Assembly (NCBI RefSeq): GCF_001995175.1
Contig: NZ_MUKN01000002.1
Span: forward strand, 1-64,000
Source: Rathayibacter rhapontici
GTDB lineage: Bacteria > Actinomycetota > Actinomycetes > Actinomycetales > Microbacteriaceae
Direction: 5' to 3'
DNA: 64,000 nt
Positions within the stretch are counted from its first letter, which is position 1. Each line of letters begins with the position of its first letter. Under the pieces are notes generated by a model, which worked only from the letters and a program-made list of their open reading frames with translations, was not told the DNA's origin and did no database searches. The translations under genes and the position numbers were made by a program. This document shows, piece by piece, positions 25,617-33,943 of the stretch.

Positions 25617-26534
25617 TCAGGCCCAGTCGCGCAGCGCGTCGCGGTTGACGCGCTGGTCGGCGCCGCGCTCGTCGCGGAACTCGGAGATCACGGCGTCGGG
25701 CGCGTTCAGGACGTCCTGCTCGACGACGATCCAGCCGTCGTAGCCCAGGAGGTCGACCTCGGTCATCACGGCGGCGAGGTCGATGTCGCCGCGGCCGAAC
25801 GCGACGAAGGAGCCGGAGGACCAGACCTCGCGCATCCCTCCGCCCGCGGCGAGCACGCGCTGCAGCTCGGCGAGGTCGACGTCCTTGAGGTGCAGGTGGT
25901 TGATCCGCGAGCCCCAGCGCTCGACGGCGAGCAGGGGGTCGCCGCCGGCGATGAAGAGGTGGCCGGTGTCGAGGGTGAGGCCGATGTCGACCGCGCCGAG
26001 GAAGCGGTCGATCTCCTCCGGCGACTCGATGAACGTGCCGGCGTGGTGGTGGAAGGTCGGCTCGAAGCCGGCCGCGCGGGTGAGCTCCACGGCGCGCTCC
26101 ACGTTGGCGACGAGGGTCGACCAGCGCTCCTCGCCGAGCGGATCGGTCTCGGCGCCGCGACCGGGGGAGGCGCGTCGCGCGTCCGAGCCGTCGTCGGCGA
26201 AGGTCGGCAGGGGGAGCCGCGCGGGCCCGCCCTCGGAGGCCTCGGAGAAGATCCGGAGCGTCTCGTGCAGCTGGGGGAGCGCGGCGGTGAAGGCCTCGTC
26301 GTCCGAGAAGGGGAGCTGGATCCAGCCGCCGGCGAGGTCGAGTCCGCCGCGCTCGAGGCGGTGGCGCAGCTCCGCGCCGCGGCCGAGGTAGCCGACGGGG
26401 CCGAGGTCGACTCCGGTGTAGCCGGTCTCGGCGAGCACGTCGACCAGCTCGTCGGGGCCGACGACCTCGGCGCCCTCGGGGGTGAGCTCGAACACGCCGA
26501 AGCTGACGGGGGCCCCGGCGACGGACGCCTTCAT
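25617..26534 (-). CDS. Sugar phosphate isomerase/epimerase (IolE/inosose dehydratase-like)
   Basis: A 305-residue TIM-barrel of the AP-endonuclease-2 class. The start 'MKASVAGAPVSFGVFEL' follows the IolE pattern, as do 'FHHHAGTFIESPEEIDRFL', 'IGLTLDTGHLFIAGGDPL', 'INHLHLKDVD' and the metal Glu in 'DGWIVVEQD'. ATG 26534 is preferred to the open frame upstream. It is the first gene of a minus-strand trio (this gene, IolG-like, Hyi-like). A GTN4AC palindrome lies about 80 bp upstream. It probably dehydrates or isomerises the keto-product of the dehydrogenases. Confidence 0.87.
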   Translation of the reverse strand: MKASVAGAPVSFGVFELTPEGAEVVGPDELVDVLAETGYTGVDLGPVGYLGRGAELRHRLERGGLDLAGGWIQLPFSDDEAFTAALPQLHETLRIFSEASEGGPARLPLPTFADDGSDARRASPGRGAETDPLGEERWSTLVANVERAVELTRAAGFEPTFHHHAGTFIESPEEIDRFLGAVDIGLTLDTGHLFIAGGDPLLAVERWGSRINHLHLKDVDLAELQRVLAAGGGMREVWSSGSFVAFGRGDIDLAAVMTEVDLLGYDGWIVVEQDVLNAPDAVISEFRDERGADQRVNRDALRDWA

Positions 26535-26614
26535 CGGTCGCCCCGGTGAGGGGCGGTGGCGCGCGGGAGTGCTCTGCTCATACGACGGTGTACGACTTCC
26601 TCGAGAGGGGCTGG

Positions 26615-26630
26615 TTATGTCCTTACAATA
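26615..26630. promoter_or_regulatory. Candidate GntR operator
   Basis: TTATGTCCTTACAATA carries the GTN4AC core. It is close to the complement of the 1198-1211 site (TATGTCCTAACATA), with one extra base in the right arm. It is placed 80-97 bp upstream of the IolE-like start, on the side expected for control of the minus-strand trio. Confidence 0.55.
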
Positions 26631-26678
26631 GCACAAGGCCTCCGAGGCGCGGCGGTCGGGAGTCGTGGACGCCGCCCG

Positions 26679-29219
26679 CTACCGGACGACGGCGGCCGTG
26701 GTCGCCGAGGTCCGGGCGGTGGTCGTGTAGCCGGCCTTCTTCCCGGTCGCGGTGACGGTGATCCTCGTGCCGGCGGTGGCGCTGGTCGGCCGGTACGTCG
26801 ACGAGACGGCGCCGCTGATCGCGGTCCCGTTCGTCCGCCACTGGTACGAGACGGTGACCGGCGCCGGACCCCAGGCGCCGGGACTCGCCGTGAGCAGCGC
26901 ACCGACCTTCGCCGTGCCGGTGACCGTCGGTGCGGACGCGACGATCGTGCCGGCCGCCACGGCCGCGGTGGGCGCCGAGCTGCGGGTGGCGGTCGTGAAG
27001 CCCGTCTTCGCTCCCGTCACGGTGACGGAGATCGTCTTCCCCAGGGTGGCGCTGGAGGGCGTGTAGGTGCTGCCCGTCGCGCCGGTCAGCGCCGTTCCGC
27101 CGGCCTTCCACTGGTAGGTGAACGAGACCGGAGCGGGCCCCCACGCGCCGGGGACGGCGGTGAGGACGGAGCCGACCTTCGCGGTGCCGGAGACGGTCGG
27201 CGTCGCCGCGGTCAGAGTGCCGGAGGCGACGGCCGCGGTCGCCGACGAGGTGCGGCTCGCCGCCGCGTACCCGGTCTTCGTCCCGGTGACCGTGACGGTG
27301 ATCGCCTTGCCGAGCGTCGCGCTCGAGGGCCTGTACGTGGCGGCGGTCGCCCCGCTCAGCGGGGAGCCGTCGGCCCGCCACTGGTAGGCGTGGGCCACCG
27401 GAGCGGGACCCCAGACCCCCGGGTCCGCGGTGAGGGTCGAGCCCACTCGCGCGCTGCCCGTGATCGTCGGGACGGCGGAGGTGAGAGGGGTGCTCGGCGC
27501 GAGGCGGACGGTCGCGCCGGGTCCCGTCCCGATCGCGGTGACGGCCTGCACGGTGAAGGCGTAGCCCGCGTCCGTCCGCAGGTCGGTGAACGTCTGCGAG
27601 CGCGCCGAGGACGGCAGGACGGTGGACCACGGTCCTGCGCCGGAGGCGTCCGTGCCGTCGCGCGCGACCCGGTAGCCGGTGACGGGCGAGCCGCCGTCCG
27701 ACGCGGGCGGCGACCAGCTGACGGTCGCGGACCGCGCCCCGGCGTTCGCGATCGCGGTGACGGCGGTCGGCGCTCCCGGGACGGTGACGCGCGGAACGGT
27801 GACCGCGGCCGATCCGGTCGCTCCGCTCCCGACGGCGTTGATCGCCCGGACGCTCAGCTCGTAGGACGACCCGGCGGCCAGGTCGGTGAAGCGCTGCGAG
27901 CGCGCCGTCGCGGGGACGACCGTCGACCACGGGCCGTTGCCCGCCGCGTCCGTCCCGGTGCGCGAGACCCGGTAGCCGGTGACGGGCGAGCCGCCGTCGG
28001 AGGTCGGGGGCGCCCAGGTCAGCGTCGCCGTGCGGTCCGCGGTTCCCGTGGTCGCGCGGACGGAGGTCGGTGACAGCGGGGCCGTGGCGCCCGCGGCGTA
28101 CAGGAGCCGGCTCGTCGATCCGTGCTGGTCCTGGATCGCCGACGTGGCGGTCGAGGTCACGAGCGCGGTCAGGCGCGCCGGGGTCGCCGAGGGCTCGGCC
28201 TGGAGGAGCCGGCCGACGACGCCCGAGACGTGCGGGGCCGCCATGGACGTCCCGCTCAGGACGGCGGTGGCCGAGTCCGACCACGGCGCGGCCGAGAGCA
28301 CGGACGATCCCGGCGCCCAGACGTCGAGGCAGGGTCCGTGGTTGGAGTAGTAGGCGGGCCCGTCGTCCTGCTGCGTCGCGCCGACGGTGAGGGCGGCGGG
28401 CGCGCGGGCGGGGCTCACGGCGCAGGCGTCGACGGCGTCGTTCATCGCCGCGACCACGACCGGGATCCCGCTGTCGACGGCCCGCTGCACGGCCTCGTCC
28501 AGCGGGGCGTACTCGCCGCCGCCGCCGCTGATGTTGATCACGGACGGGCCGGTCCGCGCGCCGATGACCCAGTCGAGGGCCGCGACCATGTCGCTCATCC
28601 AGCCCTGGCCGGAGCAGTCCCAGATGCGGACCGGGACGATCCGGATGTCCTTCGCGACGCCGGAGGACGCTCCTCCGATCGTGCCTGCGACGTGGGTGCC
28701 GTGGCCGTTGCAGTCGGCCCGGGCGTCGTCGTCGTAGTCGACGAGGTCCGTTCCGCCGCCCACCCGTCCGCCGAACTCGTCGTGGCTCGCCTGCACACCG
28801 GTGTCGAGGACGTAGGCGGTCACTCCGGACCCTGTCGTCGCGTATCGGTACGCGGAGTCGCCGGTCGTCGTGCGCTGGTCGATGCGGTCGAGACCCCAGG
28901 TCGGATCGGTCTGCTCGGCGCTCGCCCGCGACACGACGTCCGCCGTGACGTCGACGACGGACGGGAGCCGGCGCAGAGCGGCGGCCTCGGTGCTCGTCAG
29001 CTCGGCGGCGAAGCCGGTCAGCGCGCGGCTGTAGCGGTGCAGGATCCGATCGAGCGGCACGGAGCCGGTCGCGGTCGTCCCCGCCGCCGTGCGCACGAGG
29101 TAGCGGCTGTACGAGGCGGACCCCGCCTCGGCCGCCGTCGCACCGGGAGCGCCGAGGGCGATGAGGGCGAGTGCCGTGACGACCGCGCTCCAGGCGGGGA
29201 CCGTTCTTCTGCGGGTCAC
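26679..29219 (-). CDS. Secreted subtilisin-like serine protease (S8) with FN3 and Ig-like repeats
   Basis: An 846-residue exported protease beginning at GTG 29219 with a signal peptide (hydrophobic 10-29, 'ATAAEAG'). An I9-type propeptide covers about 35-100. The catalytic domain has D139 ('YVLDTGVQ'), H173 ('NGHGTHVAGT'), oxyanion N260 and S325 ('SGTSMAAPH'). Two fibronectin type III domains follow (about 385-560, each with 'SDGGSPVTGYRV'). Three tandem repeats of about 90 residues then run to the end, each with 'PGxWGPAPV', 'YQW' and a 'GKxI' segment. The tail probably binds wall or polymer surfaces. It has no evident operon partner. Confidence 0.92.
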   Translation of the reverse strand: MTRRRTVPAWSAVVTALALIALGAPGATAAEAGSASYSRYLVRTAAGTTATGSVPLDRILHRYSRALTGFAAELTSTEAAALRRLPSVVDVTADVVSRASAEQTDPTWGLDRIDQRTTTGDSAYRYATTGSGVTAYVLDTGVQASHDEFGGRVGGGTDLVDYDDDARADCNGHGTHVAGTIGGASSGVAKDIRIVPVRIWDCSGQGWMSDMVAALDWVIGARTGPSVINISGGGGEYAPLDEAVQRAVDSGIPVVVAAMNDAVDACAVSPARAPAALTVGATQQDDGPAYYSNHGPCLDVWAPGSSVLSAAPWSDSATAVLSGTSMAAPHVSGVVGRLLQAEPSATPARLTALVTSTATSAIQDQHGSTSRLLYAAGATAPLSPTSVRATTGTADRTATLTWAPPTSDGGSPVTGYRVSRTGTDAAGNGPWSTVVPATARSQRFTDLAAGSSYELSVRAINAVGSGATGSAAVTVPRVTVPGAPTAVTAIANAGARSATVSWSPPASDGGSPVTGYRVARDGTDASGAGPWSTVLPSSARSQTFTDLRTDAGYAFTVQAVTAIGTGPGATVRLAPSTPLTSAVPTITGSARVGSTLTADPGVWGPAPVAHAYQWRADGSPLSGATAATYRPSSATLGKAITVTVTGTKTGYAAASRTSSATAAVASGTLTAATPTVSGTAKVGSVLTAVPGAWGPAPVSFTYQWKAGGTALTGATGSTYTPSSATLGKTISVTVTGAKTGFTTATRSSAPTAAVAAGTIVASAPTVTGTAKVGALLTASPGAWGPAPVTVSYQWRTNGTAISGAVSSTYRPTSATAGTRITVTATGKKAGYTTTARTSATTAAVVR

Positions 29220-29769
29220 GTGACTGCTTCCGTGTGCGCCGCGCGGAGCGCGGGAGAGGGGGGTCCGCGGTCGACGAGCGCGAGGGGGCGCCCGGCGCCG
29301 GTCCGCCTGTCGCAGGACCGTCACCGCGCGAGAACGCTATCCGCCGGCGGCCTCCCGTGATCCCCCCTCTTCGGTTCGACCAGGAGCCGCGGCGAGGCGT
29401 GCTCCCGTCGACGGCGGCGATCTGCAGGTGCTCGCACGGTCTGCAGGTGCACGCACGGTCTGCAGGGGATCCGGCCGGGTGAGCCCCTTCCTCCGCTCGC
29501 CTCCGCTGCCCACCCCGCGCATCCCCTGCGGATCGAACCGGCACCCGCCGGCAGCCCCGCCGCGCCTGTGGAGAGCCCTGGCCGCCGAGCGAGCACCCCG
29601 GCACGGGGTGTGGAGGCCGCTGGCCGCGGAACGCGCCCCGCACCCCCGAAGCCTGCGCACCACCTGATGCGGCAGGACGACCACCGCCGGGCGCACGTCT
29701 TCATCGTGTGCCGCACCTCGCCGGCACCGCGGTCTCCGGGCCGCGACCCCGTCGTCACAGGAGAAGATC
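29220..29769. other. 550-bp intergenic region with a triple 19-bp direct repeat
   Basis: No convincing gene is seen. At 29421-29439 and 29440-29458 the unit TCTGCAGGTGCNCGCACGG is repeated head to tail, and a third partial copy starts at 29459. This sets CTGCAG palindromes 19 bp apart. The right end contains the ribosome site of the Asp23 gene, CAGGAGAAGATC. Confidence 0.5.
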
Positions 29770-30207
29770 ATGAGCAACGTCACCCCCGGCACCCTCGCCA
29801 CCGGCTCGGCCAAGCACGGCACCGCCACCTCGACCGGCAAGAACACGATCGCCGACGGCGTCGTCGAGAAGGTCGCCGGCATCGCGGCCCGCGAGGTCCC
29901 CGGCGTGCACGACCTGGGCGGCGGAGCGGCCCGCGCCCTCGGCGCCATCCGCAACGCCATCAACGCGCAGGACCGCGGCCAGGGCATCTCGGTCGAGGTC
30001 GGCGAGAAGCAGGTCGCCGCCGACATCACCGTCGTCGCCGAGTACCCCGTCGCGCTGCAGAAGCTCGCCGACAGCATCCGCACCGCCGTCTCCGAGGCGA
30101 TCTCCTCGGTCGTCGGCATGGAGGTCACCGAGGTCAACGTGACCGTCGCCGACGTGCACATCCCCTCGGACGACAAGGACGACGACGCCGAGAGCCGCGT
30201 TCAGTGA
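29770..30207 (+). CDS. Asp23/Gls24-family envelope stress protein
   Basis: A 145-residue protein with the Asp23 core: 'GKNTIADGVVEKVAGIAAREVPGVHDLGG', 'GISVEVGEKQVAADITVVAEYPV' and 'VTEVNVTVADVHI'. Family members coat the inner face of the membrane through a small membrane anchor and respond to cell-wall or alkaline stress. ATG follows CAGGAGAAG. The stop overlaps the GTG of the next gene. It heads a five-gene cluster of the usual Asp23-DUF2273-Asp23-DUF6286-AmaP order. Confidence 0.92.
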   Translation: MSNVTPGTLATGSAKHGTATSTGKNTIADGVVEKVAGIAAREVPGVHDLGGGAARALGAIRNAINAQDRGQGISVEVGEKQVAADITVVAEYPVALQKLADSIRTAVSEAISSVVGMEVTEVNVTVADVHIPSDDKDDDAESRVQ

Positions 30208-30391
30208 GTCCGTCCACCACGGGCCTCGTCCTCGGCGCGGTCCTCGCGCTGACGGCGATCGTCCTCGGCTTCGGCGCGTTCGTCGTCGTGGCTCTGGGCA
30301 TGGGCATCGGGTTCGGAGTCGGCCGCGTCGTCGAGGGCAGGCTCGATCTGCGCTCGCTCGGCGACACCCTCCGCGGGCGGCGTCGTCGTGA
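30204..30391 (+). pseudogene. DUF2273-like small membrane protein, frameshifted near its end
   Basis: It starts with GTG overlapping the Asp23 stop. The sequence 'TGLVLGAVLALTAIVLGFGAFVVVA' gives two membrane segments, then 'VGRVVEGRLDLRSLGDTLRGR', as in the DUF2273 proteins that follow Asp23 genes. In the given sequence the frame then reads through the next two genes without a stop. One base added near 30380 (CGGGCGG_CGTC) gives an ending of about 'RGRASS' and a TGA at 30389 that overlaps the next GTG. The protein would have 62 residues, normal for the family. The break is probably a sequencing error. Confidence 0.72.
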
Positions 30392-30744
30392 CCGCGGCGG
30401 TGATGGCCGACCCGGCCCGCCACGGCCGAACGACGATCTCCTCGCGCGCGGTGCGCCGGATCGTGTCGGCCGTCACCGCGGACGCGCTCGACGTCGGCCC
30501 GTCCGACGTCTCGGTGGACCTCGACGACGACGGCGGCTCGCTGCACGTCGTCGCCCAGGCTCCGATCCGCGTGTCCCCGCTCGGCGAGACCGATCGGCGC
30601 TCCTCCGGGACGCTGCTCGAGCGGCTCGCCGAGGCGCAGACCACCATCCGCGACCGCTGCCTCGAGCTGACCGGCTCGAGCATCGGCCGCGTCGACCTCC
30701 GGATCACCGGTGTCGACCTCCGAGAACGAAGGAGGGTGTCGTGA
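30388..30744 (+). CDS. Asp23/Gls24-like protein
   Basis: A 118-residue protein from GTG 30388. 'GRTTISSRAVRRIVSAVTADAL' and the closing 'RVDLRITGVDL' follow the Asp23 fold, but it lacks the extended ends of the first member. It carries no membrane segment. It lies between two membrane proteins of the same operon and probably assembles with the Asp23 protein at 29770. Its stop overlaps the next gene's GTG. Confidence 0.78.
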   Translation: MTAAVMADPARHGRTTISSRAVRRIVSAVTADALDVGPSDVSVDLDDDGGSLHVVAQAPIRVSPLGETDRRSSGTLLERLAEAQTTIRDRCLELTGSSIGRVDLRITGVDLRERRRVS

Positions 30745-31334
30745 CGACTCCCGCTCATCCGTCGCCTGACGCCCTCTACCGGCGTCTCGTGCGGCGCGAG
30801 ACCCACTCGTCCCGCTCCGGATCGGCGATCGCCCTGGCGATCCTCCTGATCCTGCTGTTCGCGTGGCTGGGCACGGAGGCGGTGCTGGCGGTCCTCGGAC
30901 AGCCCGCGCTGCTCGTCGCCCCGCAGGACGGCGCGTCCTCGCTGCTCCAGGCGGCCGGCGCCCCCATCGCGCTGACCGCCGCGGCCGGAGCCGTGCTCGC
31001 GGCGATCGGCTTCGTGCTGGTCGTGCTGTCGTTCGCCCCCGGTCGCCGCGGTCGCCGCAGCGCCGGGATCGACCGCACGGCCGCCGTGGTCGACGACCGG
31101 GTGATCGCGCAGAGCGTCGCCCGCGCCGCCGCCTACGCCGGCGGTGTCGATCCCGACCAGGTCCAGGTCTCGGTCGGACGCCGCGGAGTCGGCGTCACAG
31201 TCCAGCGCACCAGCGGTGTCTCGACCGATACGGCGAGCATCCGCGAGGCCGTCGACGCCGAGCTCGGGAGCTACGACGTCAGTCCCGCGCTCAAGGCCCG
31301 CATCCGCGTCTTGGAGAAGGGATCGGTCCGATGA
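30741..31334 (+). CDS. DUF6286-type membrane protein of the Asp23 cluster
   Basis: A 197-residue protein starting at GTG 30741 after GAAGGAGGG. Two membrane helices lie at about 26-52 and 70-100 ('AIALAILLILLFAWLG', 'GAVLAAIGFVLVVLSF'). A soluble Asp23-like C-terminus contains 'AAYAGGVDPDQVQVSVGRRG'. DUF6286 proteins occur in actinobacterial Asp23 operons and probably help anchor the complex. It overlaps both neighbours by 4 bp. Confidence 0.8.
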   Translation: MTTPAHPSPDALYRRLVRRETHSSRSGSAIALAILLILLFAWLGTEAVLAVLGQPALLVAPQDGASSLLQAAGAPIALTAAAGAVLAAIGFVLVVLSFAPGRRGRRSAGIDRTAAVVDDRVIAQSVARAAAYAGGVDPDQVQVSVGRRGVGVTVQRTSGVSTDTASIREAVDAELGSYDVSPALKARIRVLEKGSVR

Positions 31335-31936
31335 CCACCACCAACCGCGCCCTGAACCGCCTGCTCCTGCTGCTGGTCGGTCTCGTGCTGCTCGCGGTCG
31401 GAGGAGCGGTCGCCGTCGGCGCGCTGCTCCCCGACGTCCAGCAGACCGTGTCGAGCGCCGCGGACGACGCGAGCGGACCCGCGTCCGACGCGCTGTCCGG
31501 ATCGCAGCCCTGGATCCTCTGGGTCACCGCGGCCGTGGCGCTCGTGCTGATCCTGCTGCTGCTGCGCTTCATCGTGCGGCAGGGGCGCGGACGCACGTCG
31601 ACGCTCCTGCGCGTCTCGGCGGGCTCCGGCGGATCCACTCCGACCGGCGGCACGCTCACGCTCGACGCGAAGGTCGCCGAGCAGGTGCTCGAGGAGGCGC
31701 TGACGCGCGATCCGGGCATCGTCTCGGTCGACGTCACCGCGTTCGACATCCGGCACCGCCGGGTGCTGCGCATCACCGCGCACACCCGCCGCGGGGTGTC
31801 GCCCATGCAGACGCGTCGCACGGTCGACACCGCCGTGCGCCGCTGGGACGCGGTCCTCGGCGAGGAGACCCCCGTCGTCGTCCAGATCGTCAGCGGCCTC
31901 CGCAGCCGGATGAGCTCCGCCTCCCGGGTGGAGTGA
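31331..31936 (+). CDS. AmaP-like membrane anchor of the Asp23 cluster
   Basis: A 201-residue protein with two hydrophobic helices (about 9-30 and 62-82, 'LLLLLVGLVLLAVGGAVAVG' and 'WILWVTAAVALVLILLLLRF'). It ends in a domain with 'DAKVAEQVLEEALTRDPGIVSVDVTAF', resembling the alkaline-shock membrane anchor AmaP. It is the last gene of the first Asp23 operon and is followed by tandem hairpins. The role as anchor is known in firmicutes and inferred here. Confidence 0.75.
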   Translation: MTTTNRALNRLLLLLVGLVLLAVGGAVAVGALLPDVQQTVSSAADDASGPASDALSGSQPWILWVTAAVALVLILLLLRFIVRQGRGRTSTLLRVSAGSGGSTPTGGTLTLDAKVAEQVLEEALTRDPGIVSVDVTAFDIRHRRVLRITAHTRRGVSPMQTRRTVDTAVRRWDAVLGEETPVVVQIVSGLRSRMSSASRVE

Positions 31937-31954
31937 CGCGCCGCTGACCCCTCC

Positions 31955-32007
31955 GGCCCTCCGCCTCCCCGCGGAGGGCCGGACCCCCTCCGCCTCCCCG
32001 CGGAGGG
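31955..32007 (+). terminator. Two tandem identical hairpin terminators
   Basis: GGCCCTCCGC-CTCCCC-GCGGAGGGCC (31955-31980) is followed at 31986-32007 by the same CCCTCCGC/GCGGAGGG hairpin. A third partial CCCTCCGCC lies just after. The gap separates the first Asp23 operon from the aquaporin gene. The exact duplication suggests a recent tandem copy. Confidence 0.65.
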
Positions 32008-32085
32008 CCGGACCCCCCTCCGCCCGGCGTGCGCGTCGGCGGACCGCCACTGTCCCCCACCCTCTCTCCTCCGGAAGGCGCTCCC

Positions 32086-32876
32086 ATGAGCCGCACGAGC
32101 ACCGCCCCCGCCGCCGAGCGGACCGCCGACGCACCCGTCCCCGTCGTCCTCCGCCTGCTCGCCGAGGTCTTCGGCACCGCCCTCCTCGTGGGGGGCGGCG
32201 TGGGCGCGGCCGTCTTCGCCTCCGCGTTCCCCACCGAGCAGAACACGCTCGGCATCGGCTTCCTCGGCGTCGCACTCGCCTTCGGGCTGAGCGTCCTCGT
32301 CGGCATCGCCGCGGTGGGCCACCTGTCGGGCGGCCACTTCAACCCCGCGGTCACCGTGGGCCTCGCCGTCGCCGGCCGCACGCCGTGGCGCGACGTGCCC
32401 GGCTATGTCCTCGCGCAGCTCGCGGGCGGCCTGCTCGGAGCGACGGCGCTCGTCGCGATCGCGGCCGACGGTCCCGAGGGCTTCCTCGCCTCCGCGCAGC
32501 AGAGCGGATTCGCCTCCAACGGATACGGCGAGCACTCCCCGGGCGGCTTCGGCCTCGGCGCCGTCCTCCTGGCCGAGACCCTGCTGACCGCCGTCTTCGT
32601 GACCGTGATCCTCTCGGTCACGGCCCGGGCCGCGGCCCTCGCGCCCGTCGTGATCGGCCTCGCCCTCACGCTGATCCACCTGGTCTCGATCCCGATCAGC
32701 AACACGTCCGTGAATCCCGCTCGCTCGCTCGCCGCCGCCGTCTACGGCGTCCCGACGCGCTCGCGCAGCTGTGGGTGTTCGTCTCAGCACCCCTGCTCGG
32801 GGCCGCGATCGCCGGAGGCGCGCACCGCCTCGCGCAGGTCCGGACCGGCGCCAGAACCCTCGCCCCGAGCGCGTGA
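32086..32876 (+). pseudogene. MIP-family aquaporin (AqpZ-like), frameshifted near the C-terminus
   Basis: A water or small-solute channel of six helices. The two half-helix motifs are 'GGHFNPAVTVG' and 'NTSVNPARSLAAAVYG'. ATG 32086 follows GGAAGG. The frame changes at about 32753: after 'AAAVYGVP' the family-like ending 'DALAQLWVFVSAPLLGAAIAGG' continues in another frame to the stop at 32876. One added base in TCCC_GACG gives 263 residues. Because the missing part is only the last helix and tail, the break is probably an error. It sits between two Asp23 gene groups, which suggests an osmotic or envelope-stress link. Confidence 0.85.
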
Positions 32877-32916
32877 CCCGCGCCCCGGCATCCGCACGCA
32901 ACGCTAGGAGCACCCC

Positions 32917-33939
32917 ATGACCGACGAACCCCGCATCGACGCCGCCCGTCCCGACGGTGGCCGTCCCGACGGTGGCCGTCCCGCCGCCCGCCTCGACGAC
33001 GCCCGCCTCGAGGACCTCCGTCTCGACCCGGACGTGTCGCTCGACGACGCCCGTCCGATCGACCTCGGCGCCCTCGGCACCGCGCGCGCCGACGACGGAT
33101 CGCCCGACGGCCTGCTCGCGACGACCGTCGCCGAGACCGCGCTCGGCGTGACCGGCGTGCACCACCTGGGTGGACCGGTCGCCCGCAGTCTCGACCGCGC
33201 CTCGCGCGCCGTGCTGGGCACCAGCACGATCCCCGGAGTCACGATCTCGGAGGACGAGGGCCGCACGATCATCGACCTCGACCTCGTCGTCGAGTACCCG
33301 CGCACCGTCGCCGAGGTGATGGAGGAGGCGCGCACGCAGGTGCTGAAGGCCGCCGCGCAGGTCCACGCGTCGCCGATCGCCGTGAACATCACGGTCACCG
33401 ACGTGCACGGTCCGTTCGATCCGATCGAGCCCGAGCCCGTAGCGGAGGGCGACTCGCTGGTCGAGAAGGCCGGCGACCTCGCCGACGACGCGCGCGAGCG
33501 CCTCTCGGACGCGGGTGACCGGATCTCCGACGCCGCCGGCGCGGCCGCCGACTCCGCCGCCGACGCGATCGACTCCGCCGCCGACGCGATCGACTCCGCC
33601 GCCGACGCGATCGACGAGCAGGCGGACCGCGCCGATGAGCGCGAGCGGGCCGTCCCGGACGCGGCCGACCAGGACGCCGCCTCCGAGACCGAGGCGCCCC
33701 GCTCCGACCGCGACGACGCCGGATCCGCTCCCGCGCAGATCATCGAGGTTCCGACCGACGGCACCGCGCCCGTCGTGGTCGTCGTCGTCGAGCAGCCGTC
33801 GGAGGAGGCCGCCGAGTCCGTCGAGTCGGCACAGCCCACCGAGCCGGCCGAGCCCGCCGAGTCCGCTGAGTCGGAGGGCGACGCCGAGCGCAGCCACTCC
33901 GTCCCGCCCGCCTCCGCGCCCGCGAAGACCGAGGAGTAG
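32917..33939 (+). CDS. Asp23/Gls24 protein with long acidic, repetitive tail
   Basis: A 340-residue protein. Residues about 65-165 carry the Asp23 core ('TTVAETALGVTGVHHLGGPVA', 'GRTIIDLDLVVEYP' and 'AVNITVTDVHGPFD'). The tail from about 180 is acidic and repetitive, with 'DSAADAI' three times at 212-232, able to form an amphipathic coil, and then Ala/Glu/Ser-rich low-complexity sequence. The N-terminus repeats 'RPDGG'. It is longer than the usual 120-180 residues. It is followed by a small membrane protein 4 bp away, a likely partner. Confidence 0.85.
   Translation: MTDEPRIDAARPDGGRPDGGRPAARLDDARLEDLRLDPDVSLDDARPIDLGALGTARADDGSPDGLLATTVAETALGVTGVHHLGGPVARSLDRASRAVLGTSTIPGVTISEDEGRTIIDLDLVVEYPRTVAEVMEEARTQVLKAAAQVHASPIAVNITVTDVHGPFDPIEPEPVAEGDSLVEKAGDLADDARERLSDAGDRISDAAGAAADSAADAIDSAADAIDSAADAIDEQADRADERERAVPDAADQDAASETEAPRSDRDDAGSAPAQIIEVPTDGTAPVVVVVVEQPSEEAAESVESAQPTEPAEPAESAESEGDAERSHSVPPASAPAKTEE
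33550..33612 (+). repeat. Perfect 21-bp tandem repeat, three copies
   Basis: The unit GACTCCGCCGCCGACGCGATC occurs at 33550, 33571 and 33592 without a mismatch and encodes 'DSAADAI'. Perfect DNA identity points to recent slippage or gene conversion, so copy number may vary between strains. Confidence 0.85.
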
Positions 33940-33943
33940 TCCC

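Noticed and set aside
24549-26534. Complete myo-inositol catabolic operon
   Set aside because: IolG- and IolE-like proteins are present, but IolB, IolC, IolD and IolJ homologues are missing, so only a related polyol or sugar route can be suggested.
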